A stretch of DNA of 64,000 bases. Source: DTU013 sp964512095. Lineage in GTDB: Bacteria; Bacillota; Clostridia; Acetivibrionales; DTU013. The stretch spans positions 1 to 64,000 of the forward strand of contig CAZEIH010000005.1 of the NCBI GenBank assembly GCA_964512095.1, read 5' to 3'. The notes beneath the pieces were generated by a model, which was given only the letters and a program-made list of their open reading frames with translations, did not search any database and had not been told where the DNA came from. The position numbers were made by a program, and so were the translations under genes. This document shows positions 56,298-64,000 of the stretch, piece after piece. The stretch's first letter is position 1. Each line of letters opens with the position of its first letter.

Positions 56298-58167
56298 CCC
56301 CGGGCTTCACCTCAGTCACCTTAATAATCATGCCACTTAGCTCGTTTAATGCTAAATCAATCCTTGAATTCTCTACTTCATACATTTTCTCGCTAATTAA
56401 CTCCTTGGCTGTCAGGCATGAATCCGAGGATCTGCCGCTTCCAGCACTATCAGATGAAACATCCAGTACATAGCGAACAGGAAACTCACTGTTGTTTATA
56501 ATTACATAAAGCCTTTTGCCCTCCGCTTCCCGAGAAAACATCAAAGTGTCATTAGCAATATCCACATCTCGAGTGACATAATCCCCAAGCATCAGCTCCA
56601 TGTGCTCTTTCCTTATACCTATCAGCTTCTTATAAAAACAAAAAATGTTATTGGAATATTCAGTATCTGTCCACTGCATGGGCCTCCTGTAATCACTCTC
56701 AGCCAAGCCATCCAGACCCTTTTCATCTCCATAAAATATGTTAGGCGCACCTATGTACATCATCATAAACAGGGCCCCAAGCTTGAGCCGTCTAACATCG
56801 CCTCCTGCCTGGGAAATAAACCTGGACACATCATGGCTATCCAACAGGTTCATCTGTACATATTGGACATTCTTTTTATATCTAATGCTCAGATAGCTAA
56901 TTTTGTCACAAAACTGCTTAACATTGATTTTACGCTTAGCAAAAAAGTCATCACAGGCATATAGAAAGCTATAATTCATCAAGGAGTCAAACTGGTCACC
57001 CCTTAGCCATTCAACGGCATCGTACCAGACCTCACCTATCATGAACGCCTCCGGCTTTACTTCTCTAATAGCCCTTCTGAAATCTCTCCAAAAGTCATGG
57101 TTGATCTCATTTGCAACATCAAGCCTCCAGCCATCAATATCAGCCTCCTTAATCCAGTAGGTTCCAACATTGATAAAGTACTCAGCCACTTCTTTGTTTC
57201 CGGTATTGAGCTTTGGCATACTACTGACATATGCAAAGGTTTCATAATTAGGCTTATCAACATTCACCGGGAAGCCTTTAGCAAAAAACCAATCCTTATA
57301 CTTTGATGCCTCTCCCTTCTCACACACATCCTTAAAGGCAAAGAAGCCAGCTCCACAATGGTTGAACACACCATCCAAAATGACTCTGATTCCTGCTTCA
57401 TGGCATTGGGCAACCAAATCCTTAAAATCTTGAAGATTACCAAAGCAGGGATCCACTGAAAAGTAATCAATAGTATCATACTTATGGTACTCTCCCGCAG
57501 TAAATATTGGTGTAAGATATATACAATTAATCCCCAACTCCTCAAGGTATGGAATGTTCTCTGTAACACCTCTGAGTGTCCCTCCGAGCTTACTCTTGCT
57601 GTATATTGCCGCCTTGTTTTCGTTCCAGCCTTCTGACAAGCTTTTGGTAGCTCCATCCAATAACCCTGTCTGCTCTGAACAGCTGGTCTTAAGTGGAACC
57701 TTCCTTGCCATGCCAGATATAAATTCTTTTGATGTTGCAAAGCTATCGGGGAAAATCTGATATATTATAGCCCGCTTGGCCCATTCAGGAACATCAGCGA
57801 TATCTTCCTCCCTAATATATGGGAGCTGAAAGTACAGGTTTCTGTTATACTCCAGCCTGTCATGAAAATCATATCCATAATAATAGGTGGACTGCTTGCC
57901 ATCCGATAGTATGAAGTAGTAGCAAAATCGCGTTAATTCAGTATGGATGAGAGCTTCAAAATAATCAAAAAGCCTGTCAGAAGCTACTATCCTCATCTGA
58001 GTAGAATCAAAGCGAACTACTTCTCTGGGATAAACCCTATCACCGTAGTAAACAACGCATTTTTCCAGATCTCCTCTTTTTGCCTTAAGCCTAATAATAA
58101 GAGTGTTTCTGTCAATTGCATGACAATATTCTGAATCGGCAGAATGATATATCGCCTCGTAAATCAT
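56293..58167 (-). CDS. Neopullulanase / cyclomaltodextrinase-like GH13 enzyme
   Basis: A 624-residue cytoplasmic enzyme (no signal peptide). The N-terminal domain (about 1-125; AIYHSADSEYCHAID, then YYYGYDFHDR) is CBM34-like, typical of GH13_20. The catalytic domain (about 135-520) carries DGVFNHCG (I), GWRLDVANE (II), GEVWYD (III) and LLDSHDVSRF (IV), plus the MPKLNTGN segment of this subfamily. It hydrolyses maltodextrins, cyclodextrins or pullulan to maltose or panose after import. The stop codon lies inside the 11-bp array. It is 143 nt downstream of malG. Confidence 0.93.
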   Translation of the reverse strand: MIYEAIYHSADSEYCHAIDRNTLIIRLKAKRGDLEKCVVYYGDRVYPREVVRFDSTQMRIVASDRLFDYFEALIHTELTRFCYYFILSDGKQSTYYYGYDFHDRLEYNRNLYFQLPYIREEDIADVPEWAKRAIIYQIFPDSFATSKEFISGMARKVPLKTSCSEQTGLLDGATKSLSEGWNENKAAIYSKSKLGGTLRGVTENIPYLEELGINCIYLTPIFTAGEYHKYDTIDYFSVDPCFGNLQDFKDLVAQCHEAGIRVILDGVFNHCGAGFFAFKDVCEKGEASKYKDWFFAKGFPVNVDKPNYETFAYVSSMPKLNTGNKEVAEYFINVGTYWIKEADIDGWRLDVANEINHDFWRDFRRAIREVKPEAFMIGEVWYDAVEWLRGDQFDSLMNYSFLYACDDFFAKRKINVKQFCDKISYLSIRYKKNVQYVQMNLLDSHDVSRFISQAGGDVRRLKLGALFMMMYIGAPNIFYGDEKGLDGLAESDYRRPMQWTDTEYSNNIFCFYKKLIGIRKEHMELMLGDYVTRDVDIANDTLMFSREAEGKRLYVIINNSEFPVRYVLDVSSDSAGSGRSSDSCLTAKELISEKMYEVENSRIDLALNELSGMIIKVTEVKPGE

Positions 58168-58310
58168 TAGTTACCTCCAAAATATACTTGCAGCCCCCGT
58201 CTCCTGTCAGCATTAGCATCCACTACAGCTCCATCCCTATCAACAGTAGTATTTACTGCAGCCTACAACTGCTTGTTACCAGTAATCCTTGTTCACAGCT
58301 CTCCTTCCAG

Positions 58311-59213
58311 TTATGTCTTAGATGCCCCCTCTGAGAGCCCCTGGATCATGAACCGCTGTAGAAAAACAAATAGTATCGTTATTGGTACTGCAACCATTAC
58401 AGCACCAGCAGCAAACATGGTGAATTCTGTGTTCATCCTGCCTGAAACCATTTCATACAGTCCAATGGCCAGAGTTTTCTTATCTGCTGACCTCAGCACC
58501 AGCCTTGCTAGAATAAAATCCATCCACGGTGCAATAAAATTAGACAGGGCAACAAAGGTGAGAATGGGAACGGACATAGGCATCATAATCTTTACAAATA
58601 TAGTCGCATTTGATGCACCATCGATTTTAGCCGCTTCTGACATAGATCTGGGTATTCCATCAAAGTAGCCCTTTACAAGCCATGCCCCTCCAGGGATTGC
58701 CCCTCCGGCGTATACAAGGACAAGACCAATATGAGTATCTAAAAGATTAAGCTGCAGCAACAGCAGATATATTGCAATCATAGACATAAAATTGGGAAAT
58801 GCCTGTAGTATTAGCATAGTCATCAGAGATAGGCGTCTACCCCTAAACCTAAACTGGGATAATGCATAAGCTGTAATAATTACCAGCACTACAGCTAGAA
58901 GCATAGTAAGCACAGCAATTTTTAGTGTATTCATATACCATAGACCAAAATCTCTTTTTTCAAATAGTTCGGAATAGTGGACCACAGTCAAACGTTTGGG
59001 TATCAATGTGGATGAATATAGAGCATTTCCCGGGTTAAAGGACGACATAACAATCCAAAGTATCGGGTAAATTGAGGTTATCGCTGTTATCGTCAGAAGG
59101 ATGTATATAAAAAACCTGACGATTTTGCCTCTGATATCAATAGGTCTTCGCTTTACAGCATGAGTAACCGGTGTAATAATGTCGGACTGCCCCTTTACGT
59201 CAGAAGGTTTCAT
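58311..59213 (-). CDS. malG: Maltodextrin ABC transporter permease MalG
   Basis: A 300-residue permease with six membrane segments. The EAA loop for ATPase docking is PRSMSEAAKIDGASNATIFVKI. Its ATG overlaps the malF stop as ATGA. With MalF and MalE it imports maltodextrins. No MalK/MsmX ATPase gene is in the cluster; a shared ATPase encoded elsewhere is usual in Firmicutes. Confidence 0.94.
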   Translation of the reverse strand: MKPSDVKGQSDIITPVTHAVKRRPIDIRGKIVRFFIYILLTITAITSIYPILWIVMSSFNPGNALYSSTLIPKRLTVVHYSELFEKRDFGLWYMNTLKIAVLTMLLAVVLVIITAYALSQFRFRGRRLSLMTMLILQAFPNFMSMIAIYLLLLQLNLLDTHIGLVLVYAGGAIPGGAWLVKGYFDGIPRSMSEAAKIDGASNATIFVKIMMPMSVPILTFVALSNFIAPWMDFILARLVLRSADKKTLAIGLYEMVSGRMNTEFTMFAAGAVMVAVPITILFVFLQRFMIQGLSEGASKT

Positions 59214-60517
59214 TGTATCATATCCTCCTCTCTGAAGGATCTGGTATTCATATAATTAAATGCGGAAATAGATGCAATAAAGATGAATACTATGATTGAA
59301 ACTGTAGAAGCCATATGGAACTGGTTTTGTTCAAGTGTCAGCTTGTAAAGCCATGACAGCAGGATATCCGTATTCCCTGCATAAAAGTATTCACCATTCG
59401 CCGGATTACCACTGGTTAGCATATAAATCAATGTAAAGTTATTGAAATTATATGCAAACCCATTTATAACAAGAGGTGCTGTGGCAAAAATCACCATCGG
59501 CAGCGTAATCTTTTTGAACTTCTGAGCAGCGCTGGCACCTTCAATAGAAGCAGCCTCATAAAGGTCTCTAGGTATCCCTGTCAATACACCTGACATCATG
59601 GCCATATAATATGGAAAACCAAGCCACAGATTAACAAGCAGACATGTGACCCTCGCCCAGGTCGCCTCTGCCAGCCAGGGAATTGGTGTTAGGCCAATTG
59701 CAACAAGATATTTGTTTATCGGCCCAAATTGGCCATTGAACATATTCCTCATGATGAGTATAGATATAAATCCTGGTACCGCCCAGGGTAGAATGAATAT
59801 AGAGCGCCAGAACTTTTTTAGAACAATTTTATTTGCATTTATTATAACTGCAAATACCAATCCCACTAAAAATGTCGATAATGTTGATAGTATCGCCCAG
59901 GTAATGGTCCATGCTCCAACCCCTGCAAAGGTCCTTCCAAGGGACGGCAGCTTAAACAGGTTTTTAAAGTTTTCAAAGCCCACCCAGTCTACCAGTGACC
60001 TGGGAGGCAGGTGATTTGGACTAGAGTAGTTGGTAAATGCAATCATTACTCCGAAAACCAAGGGAACGACGGTTAAAAACAGCGTAAAAACAGCGGCAGG
60101 TGTTAGAAGAATATATGGAAAGCCACTTTCGGATAAATTCTTTAGCGAACCAATAATCGAGCTGACCTCATACCCATTATCTCTGCTTTTACCAACCTTT
60201 ATAGCATCATTTACATTGATAATATATAGAACGACATAAATCAATAAAACTATCAGTGCGATAATTCCAATTACCATCATGAATATGGAGTGATCTCCCT
60301 GTATAATCTTCCCGTCGACCATTTTTTGAGGTGTGCTTCCAAGCGTTATAAGACCCCATATGCTATTTACCGTATAAGGGACAAGAATAATAATATAGAT
60401 CAGCTCAATAATCGCGAAAAAAACTCCTTTAATTATTTGTTTGTTATATAGCTGACCTAAGCCCATAAAAATAACCGAGAGCAGTCCTGCCCTTTTTGAA
60501 TAACTTCCCATGCACAC
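59210..60517 (-). CDS. malF: Maltodextrin ABC transporter permease MalF
   Basis: A 435-residue permease. The N-terminal extra part (about 10-115: GLLSVIFMGLGQLYNKQIIKG, then two membrane segments) is typical of Firmicute MalF proteins. Six further segments follow, with the EAA loop DLYEAASIEGASAAQKFKKI. The start is either GTG at 60517 or ATG at 60511; AAGGTG at 60521-60526 is better spaced for GTG. It is 136 nt after malE, with a strong hairpin in between. Confidence 0.94.
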   Translation of the reverse strand: MCMGSYSKRAGLLSVIFMGLGQLYNKQIIKGVFFAIIELIYIIILVPYTVNSIWGLITLGSTPQKMVDGKIIQGDHSIFMMVIGIIALIVLLIYVVLYIINVNDAIKVGKSRDNGYEVSSIIGSLKNLSESGFPYILLTPAAVFTLFLTVVPLVFGVMIAFTNYSSPNHLPPRSLVDWVGFENFKNLFKLPSLGRTFAGVGAWTITWAILSTLSTFLVGLVFAVIINANKIVLKKFWRSIFILPWAVPGFISILIMRNMFNGQFGPINKYLVAIGLTPIPWLAEATWARVTCLLVNLWLGFPYYMAMMSGVLTGIPRDLYEAASIEGASAAQKFKKITLPMVIFATAPLVINGFAYNFNNFTLIYMLTSGNPANGEYFYAGNTDILLSWLYKLTLEQNQFHMASTVSIIVFIFIASISAFNYMNTRSFREEDMIQ

Positions 60518-60605
60518 TCACACCTTTCCGGAATAGTGCGGCATAAACCAACATGTGATTCCAATATAACTCGCCGGTCTGCCAGAAACCAATGGTAAAT
60601 GGATT

Positions 60606-60640
60606 GGACATGGACAGCATACTATGTGCTGCCCATGCCC
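60606..60640 (-). promoter_or_regulatory. Strong malE-malF intergenic RNA hairpin
   Basis: On the minus strand GGGCATGGGCAGCA and TGCTGTCCATGTCC pair over 14 positions (two G-U) around a 7-nt loop, 13 nt after the malE stop codon. No T-run follows. Such hairpins between binding-protein and permease genes usually protect the upstream mRNA, giving more binding protein than permease; this role is inferred. Confidence 0.75.
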
Positions 60641-60653
60641 AAAATACTCTCAA

Positions 60654-62021
60654 TTACTGACTCTGGGTTGCCAAGGCATCCTGTATAGCTTTCACAGCAT
60701 TATCCAGTAGGATCTTAGGATCTCCACCCTTGTTCCAATTCTCTTCAAGGGCGGTAGCCATAGGTGCCCAAACTGAACTCATTTCAGGTATGTTAGGCAT
60801 AGCCTGTGCGTACTGGGCCTGATTGAGTACAGCTGCAGAAAATTCGTCATTTTTAATTGCTGGATCGTTCAGTAGGTCCTTACGAGGTGGTATCTGACTT
60901 GTAAAGGTAAACCTGTTAGCAAGTAGCTCCTTTGATGTCAAGAACTGGGCCAGTAGTTTTGCAGCATTGGGGTATTTCGTATATGAATTGACATAGAAAG
61001 CGCGTATACCTGAGAAGGATTGAGGATTTTTCCCATTAGGAAGTAACGGCAGCGGAGCAATACCGAAATTAACGCCGGCATCCTTGTGCCCCTGAATCGC
61101 CCATGGTCCGTCAATATCAAAGACCAAATTACCCTCGTTGAAGAGAGCACTTTTAATGTCATAGTTTATATCGGCAGTATTAAGAGGTAGTATTTCCTTA
61201 AGTGACTGATGGAATTTCAGTGCGTCTACAGAACCGTCATTATTCAGGCCTATATCATTTTTATCTGTTCCATTACTACCAAATACATATCCTCCGTATC
61301 CACTCATAAATGAATAAATGTAGTAGAAATTACTAGCTTCCATCATAAAGCCGTATTTATTTTTCTTTATGTCATTGAAGGTCTTTGAGAATTCTATTAA
61401 CTCATCGAAGTTTTTAGGGGGCTCTGCTACCAGATCCTTGTTGTAAAACAGGGCATAGGTCTCGATAGCCACCGGGTAACCATACCAAACTCCATCATAT
61501 GTAGTTCCCTGAACGGCAGCATCCATATAGTCTTCTGGATTGGCTACGTCATTGGGGTAAACTAGCCCTGCTGTCACAAGTCCTCCAAGGTGATCATGAG
61601 GTGCTGAAAATACATCAGCTCCAAGACCTGCCGGCCCATCAGTCTTTAATTTAGGCGGAGCGTCTGTATGTCCTACAGGTTCATATGTTACCTCTACACC
61701 ATACTTTTGCGTAAACTCCTGTGTAACCTCCATAAGCCAGTCGCCCTCTGGTCCCTCAGAATCCCAAATCTTAAGCACAGCTCCCGGCTCAGGTTGCAGA
61801 CCCTCAAGGACTGAGTCCGCCTGCTCCACCTTGTCATCAGGTTGAATCTGGTCTGCTACCGAAGGGTCCTGGACCGTCGATGGAGGGTCCTGGGTCGGTG
61901 GTGCCGTTACATCAGCGCCTCCATTCTCTGTATTCGCCCCGCATCCTGCGAAAATGCACAACATCATAATCACAGCCATAATAAGCGGCAATAGTCCTTT
62001 GTATGTGTTGCCCTTTTTCAT
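60654..62021 (-). CDS. malE: Maltodextrin-binding lipoprotein MalE
   Basis: A 455-residue extracellular solute-binding protein (SBP family 1). The lipoprotein signal ends in IFAGC (about 27), followed by a Pro/Thr/Asp-rich linker (about 30-75). The binding domain starts GAVLKIWDSEGPEGDWLMEVTQEF and has the family segments VFSAPHDHLGGLVTAGL, LFYNKDLV and DIDGPWAI. The ribosome site is AAGGAGG. It is first in the transport operon and downstream of lacI. Confidence 0.94.
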   Translation of the reverse strand: MKKGNTYKGLLPLIMAVIMMLCIFAGCGANTENGGADVTAPPTQDPPSTVQDPSVADQIQPDDKVEQADSVLEGLQPEPGAVLKIWDSEGPEGDWLMEVTQEFTQKYGVEVTYEPVGHTDAPPKLKTDGPAGLGADVFSAPHDHLGGLVTAGLVYPNDVANPEDYMDAAVQGTTYDGVWYGYPVAIETYALFYNKDLVAEPPKNFDELIEFSKTFNDIKKNKYGFMMEASNFYYIYSFMSGYGGYVFGSNGTDKNDIGLNNDGSVDALKFHQSLKEILPLNTADINYDIKSALFNEGNLVFDIDGPWAIQGHKDAGVNFGIAPLPLLPNGKNPQSFSGIRAFYVNSYTKYPNAAKLLAQFLTSKELLANRFTFTSQIPPRKDLLNDPAIKNDEFSAAVLNQAQYAQAMPNIPEMSSVWAPMATALEENWNKGGDPKILLDNAVKAIQDALATQSQ

Positions 62022-62403
62022 GTAGTTGATACCTCCTTCTAAATTATTGAAGACTTATTAAAAAGACCACTCTCGTCTCCTTAACCAAAATAAAACCATG
62101 TAATTAATTGTTGATGATTAAACCCGATGTTGTTATAAATGTAATCCAGATGTGATTTAAATATGCCCATATGTGGTTTTACTTTTGTCTAAATGCATTC
62201 CAGGTGTGGTCTCATTGTAGGCTAGATGTGCTACAGGTGCGGTCTCATTGTGAATTCAAATGTGCTCAAGATGTGGTATAACTATGGTCTGGTCTAGCGT
62301 TTTCTTGCTGTGGTCCAAGTTTAGTTCTAGCGTAAGGCCTCTTCCCTTGGACAAGTTGTGCATACGCTTGCACATTTCACAAAAAAAATTTGTCTGTTGC
62401 CAA
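62022..62403. other. Intergenic region between lacI and malE
   Basis: 382 bp holding the degenerate 11-bp array (62134-62330). It also holds an imperfect palindrome GTGCA-TACGCT-TGCAC (62358-62373) that could be a weak LacI-type operator or part of the lacI 3' end. The malE promoter was not identified. Confidence 0.5.
62134..62330. repeat. Degenerate 11-bp array 3' of lacI
   Basis: About 18 diverged 11-mers with consensus near CCAGATGTGGT (for example TCCAGATGTGA, CCATATGTGGT, CCAGGTGTGGT, CTAGATGTGCT, ACAGGTGCGGT, TCAAGATGTGG) in nearly continuous register. The sequence is unrelated to the arrays at 45 and 56 kb but has the same period. Confidence 0.75.
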
Positions 62404-63414
62404 TTATGCTGTCGATTTTCTGACTATAAGCTTTGCCGGCACAATTGCCCTGTCTATACTCCTATAATCATCCTTAAAACTGGCAAGCAAAAGATCAAAG
62501 GCCTTTGCTCCCAAACTAAAAGCATTTACATCAACAGAGGTCAAGGGTGGATTAAAGTATTCTCCCAGAGGCACATTGTTAACCCCTGCCACTGCTATAT
62601 TTTCCGGTACCCTTATTCCCTTTTCATTTAAAAAGCTGATGGCACCAAAGGCAAGGAGGTCATCACAGGCAATTACTCCCGTTGGAGCAGCTCCTCTTTC
62701 CAGCAACTCCTTCATAAGACCAAAGCCTGTATCATCAACAAACTTACCGTTTACGATTAAATCCTTCCTTATTTGTATGTTGCTTTCTGTTAAGGCCTTT
62801 TTGTAGCCCTCAAGGCGGTCAGAGGTAACAGTGAAATCAGGTGAAGCGCCAAGAAATGCTATCTCCTTGTGGCCCCTTTCTATGAGATGCTTTGTCAAAT
62901 CATACCCAATACGCACATTGTCATTATCTACCCAGTTAACATCCCGTTCACTTTCGGGCCTTCCCACTACAACAAATGGAAAATCCATTTGCTTCAGCTC
63001 CGCTATAGATGGATTCTTCACTCTTGAGGCCATTAGAATGATGCCTGAGGTTATGCCACTTTTTGCATACTCTGCGACAGTTGTTTTCTCTTCATTAGCG
63101 CTGTTCACACTAGATATAAGAATTTTATATTTGTTTTTATACGCTTCTGAGGCAATGCCACTTAAAATTTCAGGGAAGAATGGGTGCTGAAATGCTTTTT
63201 CAGTAGTACCCGTCACGATTACACCTATTATTCTAGTTGACTTGTTCGCCAGTGAACGAGCAATCATATTGGGGTGGTAATTCATTTCCTTCATAAGCTT
63301 AAAAATTCGCTGACGTGTCTTTTCGCTGATTCTGGGGTTGTTAGCTATTGTCCTTGAAACAGTTGATGGTGATACATTCGCTGCTTTAGCAATATCATTT
63401 ATTGTAACTGCCAT
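62404..63414 (-). CDS. LacI-family transcriptional regulator
   Basis: A 336-residue repressor. The N-terminal HTH and hinge are typical (VTINDIAKAANVSPSTVSRTI, then NYHPNMIARSLANKSTRIIGVI). The periplasmic-binding-like effector domain follows (about 60-335). It probably senses maltose or maltodextrin and controls the downstream transport and amylase genes, with possible autoregulation through the palindrome at 63477-63489. Divergent from nagB. Confidence 0.93.
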   Translation of the reverse strand: MAVTINDIAKAANVSPSTVSRTIANNPRISEKTRQRIFKLMKEMNYHPNMIARSLANKSTRIIGVIVTGTTEKAFQHPFFPEILSGIASEAYKNKYKILISSVNSANEEKTTVAEYAKSGITSGIILMASRVKNPSIAELKQMDFPFVVVGRPESERDVNWVDNDNVRIGYDLTKHLIERGHKEIAFLGASPDFTVTSDRLEGYKKALTESNIQIRKDLIVNGKFVDDTGFGLMKELLERGAAPTGVIACDDLLAFGAISFLNEKGIRVPENIAVAGVNNVPLGEYFNPPLTSVDVNAFSLGAKAFDLLLASFKDDYRSIDRAIVPAKLIVRKSTA

Positions 63415-63476
63415 TTTACTAACCCCCCATCCGAATAATCGTTTGCCTCAAAATCCATTTTTATCTAGTAAATCTG

Positions 63477-63489
63477 TGCAACCGTTTGC
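63477..63489. promoter_or_regulatory. LacI-type operator palindrome
   Basis: GCAAAC-C-GTTTGC is a perfect 6-bp inverted repeat with one central base, the classic LacI/GalR half-site. It lies downstream of the lacI -10 box, 63 bp before the lacI start codon. A second CGTTTGC half-site lies at 63439-63445. Confidence 0.75.
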
Positions 63490-63499
63490 TCATATCTCT

Positions 63500-63528
63500 A
63501 TATTAATACATTCACCTATATTTGTCAA
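63500..63528 (-). promoter_or_regulatory. lacI promoter
   Basis: On the minus strand TTGACA (63528-63523) and TAATAT (63505-63500) are spaced by 17 bp. The operator at 63477-63489 is just downstream, where a bound repressor would block transcription. Confidence 0.75.
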
Positions 63529-63553
63529 TACAGTTTTTGCTAAAATATTTCAC

Positions 63554-63582
63554 TTGACATGGACAGACAATGTTTCATAATA
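63554..63582 (+). promoter_or_regulatory. nagB promoter
   Basis: TTGACA (63554-63559) and CATAAT (63576-63581, 16-bp spacing) or ATAATA (17 bp) lie about 40 nt before the nagB start codon. Confidence 0.7.
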
Positions 63583-63620
63583 TTATTTGTAGTTAATGTG
63601 CTAATGACTGGAGGTAATCT

Positions 63621-64000
63621 ATGAATATTATTATCAGAGAAAATTACGATGAAATGAGCAAGTATGCAGCAAGGATCATCGCCGGACTGGTCAGGTCAAA
63701 GCCTGATTGTGTTCTTGGCCTGGCTACAGGGAGCACTCCTATAGGTACATACAAAGAGCTTATACGCATGCATAGGGAAGAAGGTCTAGACTTCTCCAAT
63801 GTAAAATCCTTCAATTTAGATGAATATCTAGGTATCAGCTCGGAGCTGTTAAAACCCTATAATGAAGATCAAAGCTATGCAAGATTTATGCATGAGGAGC
63901 TTTTGAAGAGTATTAACATGAAAGAAGAAAATATATATGTACCAGATGGCAAATCCAAGGAGCCGGAGAAGTTCTGCAAATGGTATGAGGATGAAATTAA
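63621..64000 (+). CDS. nagB: Glucosamine-6-phosphate deaminase (5' part; runs off the window)
   Basis: Converts glucosamine-6-phosphate to fructose-6-phosphate and ammonia. The first about 126 residues are present: LGLATGSTPIGTYKEL (substrate-phosphate loop) and the catalytic region VKSFNLDEYLGI, both characteristic of NagB. GGAGG lies 6 nt before the ATG. The remaining half of the gene lies beyond position 64000. Confidence 0.93.
   Translation, partial: MNIIIRENYDEMSKYAARIIAGLVRSKPDCVLGLATGSTPIGTYKELIRMHREEGLDFSNVKSFNLDEYLGISSELLKPYNEDQSYARFMHEELLKSINMKEENIYVPDGKSKEPEKFCKWYEDEI

Noticed and set aside
56060..56473. Cys/Arg/Leu repeat proteins on the plus strand
   Set aside because: Translations of the 11-bp array (33-bp, 11-residue period) in all three frames; no independent evidence for coding.

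Overview
The window looks like a chromosomal segment of an anaerobic, S-layer-bearing member of the Clostridia (Bacillota). The evidence is the gene order prfA / ZIP transporter / ywlC / ywlE / rpiB / upp / comEB / tagO-like / mnaA, strong Shine-Dalgarno sites with several TTG and GTG starts, SLH-domain surface proteins, a Gram-positive-type Tad pilus locus, and a maltodextrin ABC importer encoded without its own ATPase. No rRNA, tRNA, CRISPR array or prophage was seen. The species cannot be named from the sequence.

Layout. (1) 0-9.7 kb, minus strand: one giant secreted Rhs/YD-repeat polymorphic-toxin-like protein, split by a 100-N gap, followed by a small candidate immunity gene. Both 100-N gaps in the window (7214-7313 and 55694-55793) are flanked by identical 55-nt copies. 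Removing the Ns and one copy restores a single open frame each time (3002 aa and 640 aa), so both look like artefacts of joining contigs. (2) 10.0-17.6 kb, plus strand: housekeeping cluster covering translation termination, metal uptake, tRNA t6A, arginine/tyrosine phosphatase, pentose phosphate, pyrimidine salvage and wall-polymer precursors. It ends in a good hairpin terminator. (3) 17.7-33.2 kb, minus strand: two membrane proteins, a 1603-aa secreted PKD-like protein, two tandemly duplicated SLH proteins, an FHA-domain membrane protein and a compact Tad operon (tadZ-tadA-tadB-tadC-flp) behind a perfect consensus sigma-A promoter. This may be one cell-surface pilus/S-layer module. (4) 33.7-39.6 kb, plus strand: two very small membrane proteins, an SLH-transglutaminase protein and a SWIM-SNF2 helicase. 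(5) 39.9-49.5 kb, minus strand: an ABC-2 exporter (two permeases and an ATPase), a GNAT-cytidine deaminase fusion, a LuxR-type response regulator with its histidine kinase, and two peptidases. (6) 50.2-63.4 kb, minus strand: an alpha-glucan utilisation cluster. A LacI regulator, binding protein and two permeases import maltodextrins. A lipoprotein alpha-amylase, a neopullulanase-like enzyme, a divergent GH13 protein and an alpha-glucan phosphorylase degrade them. (7) From 63.6 kb, plus strand: nagB, cut by the window end and divergent from lacI.

The least explained signals lie between genes. A dispersed hairpin-rich repeat has six full or partial copies at 11.2, 17.6, 28.7, 34.2, 36.2 and 49.6 kb. 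Degenerate short tandem arrays sit directly 3' of minus-strand genes. They have an 11-bp period at 45, 56 and 62 kb and a 10-bp period at 50 kb. Their sequences are unrelated from locus to locus but their placement is the same.
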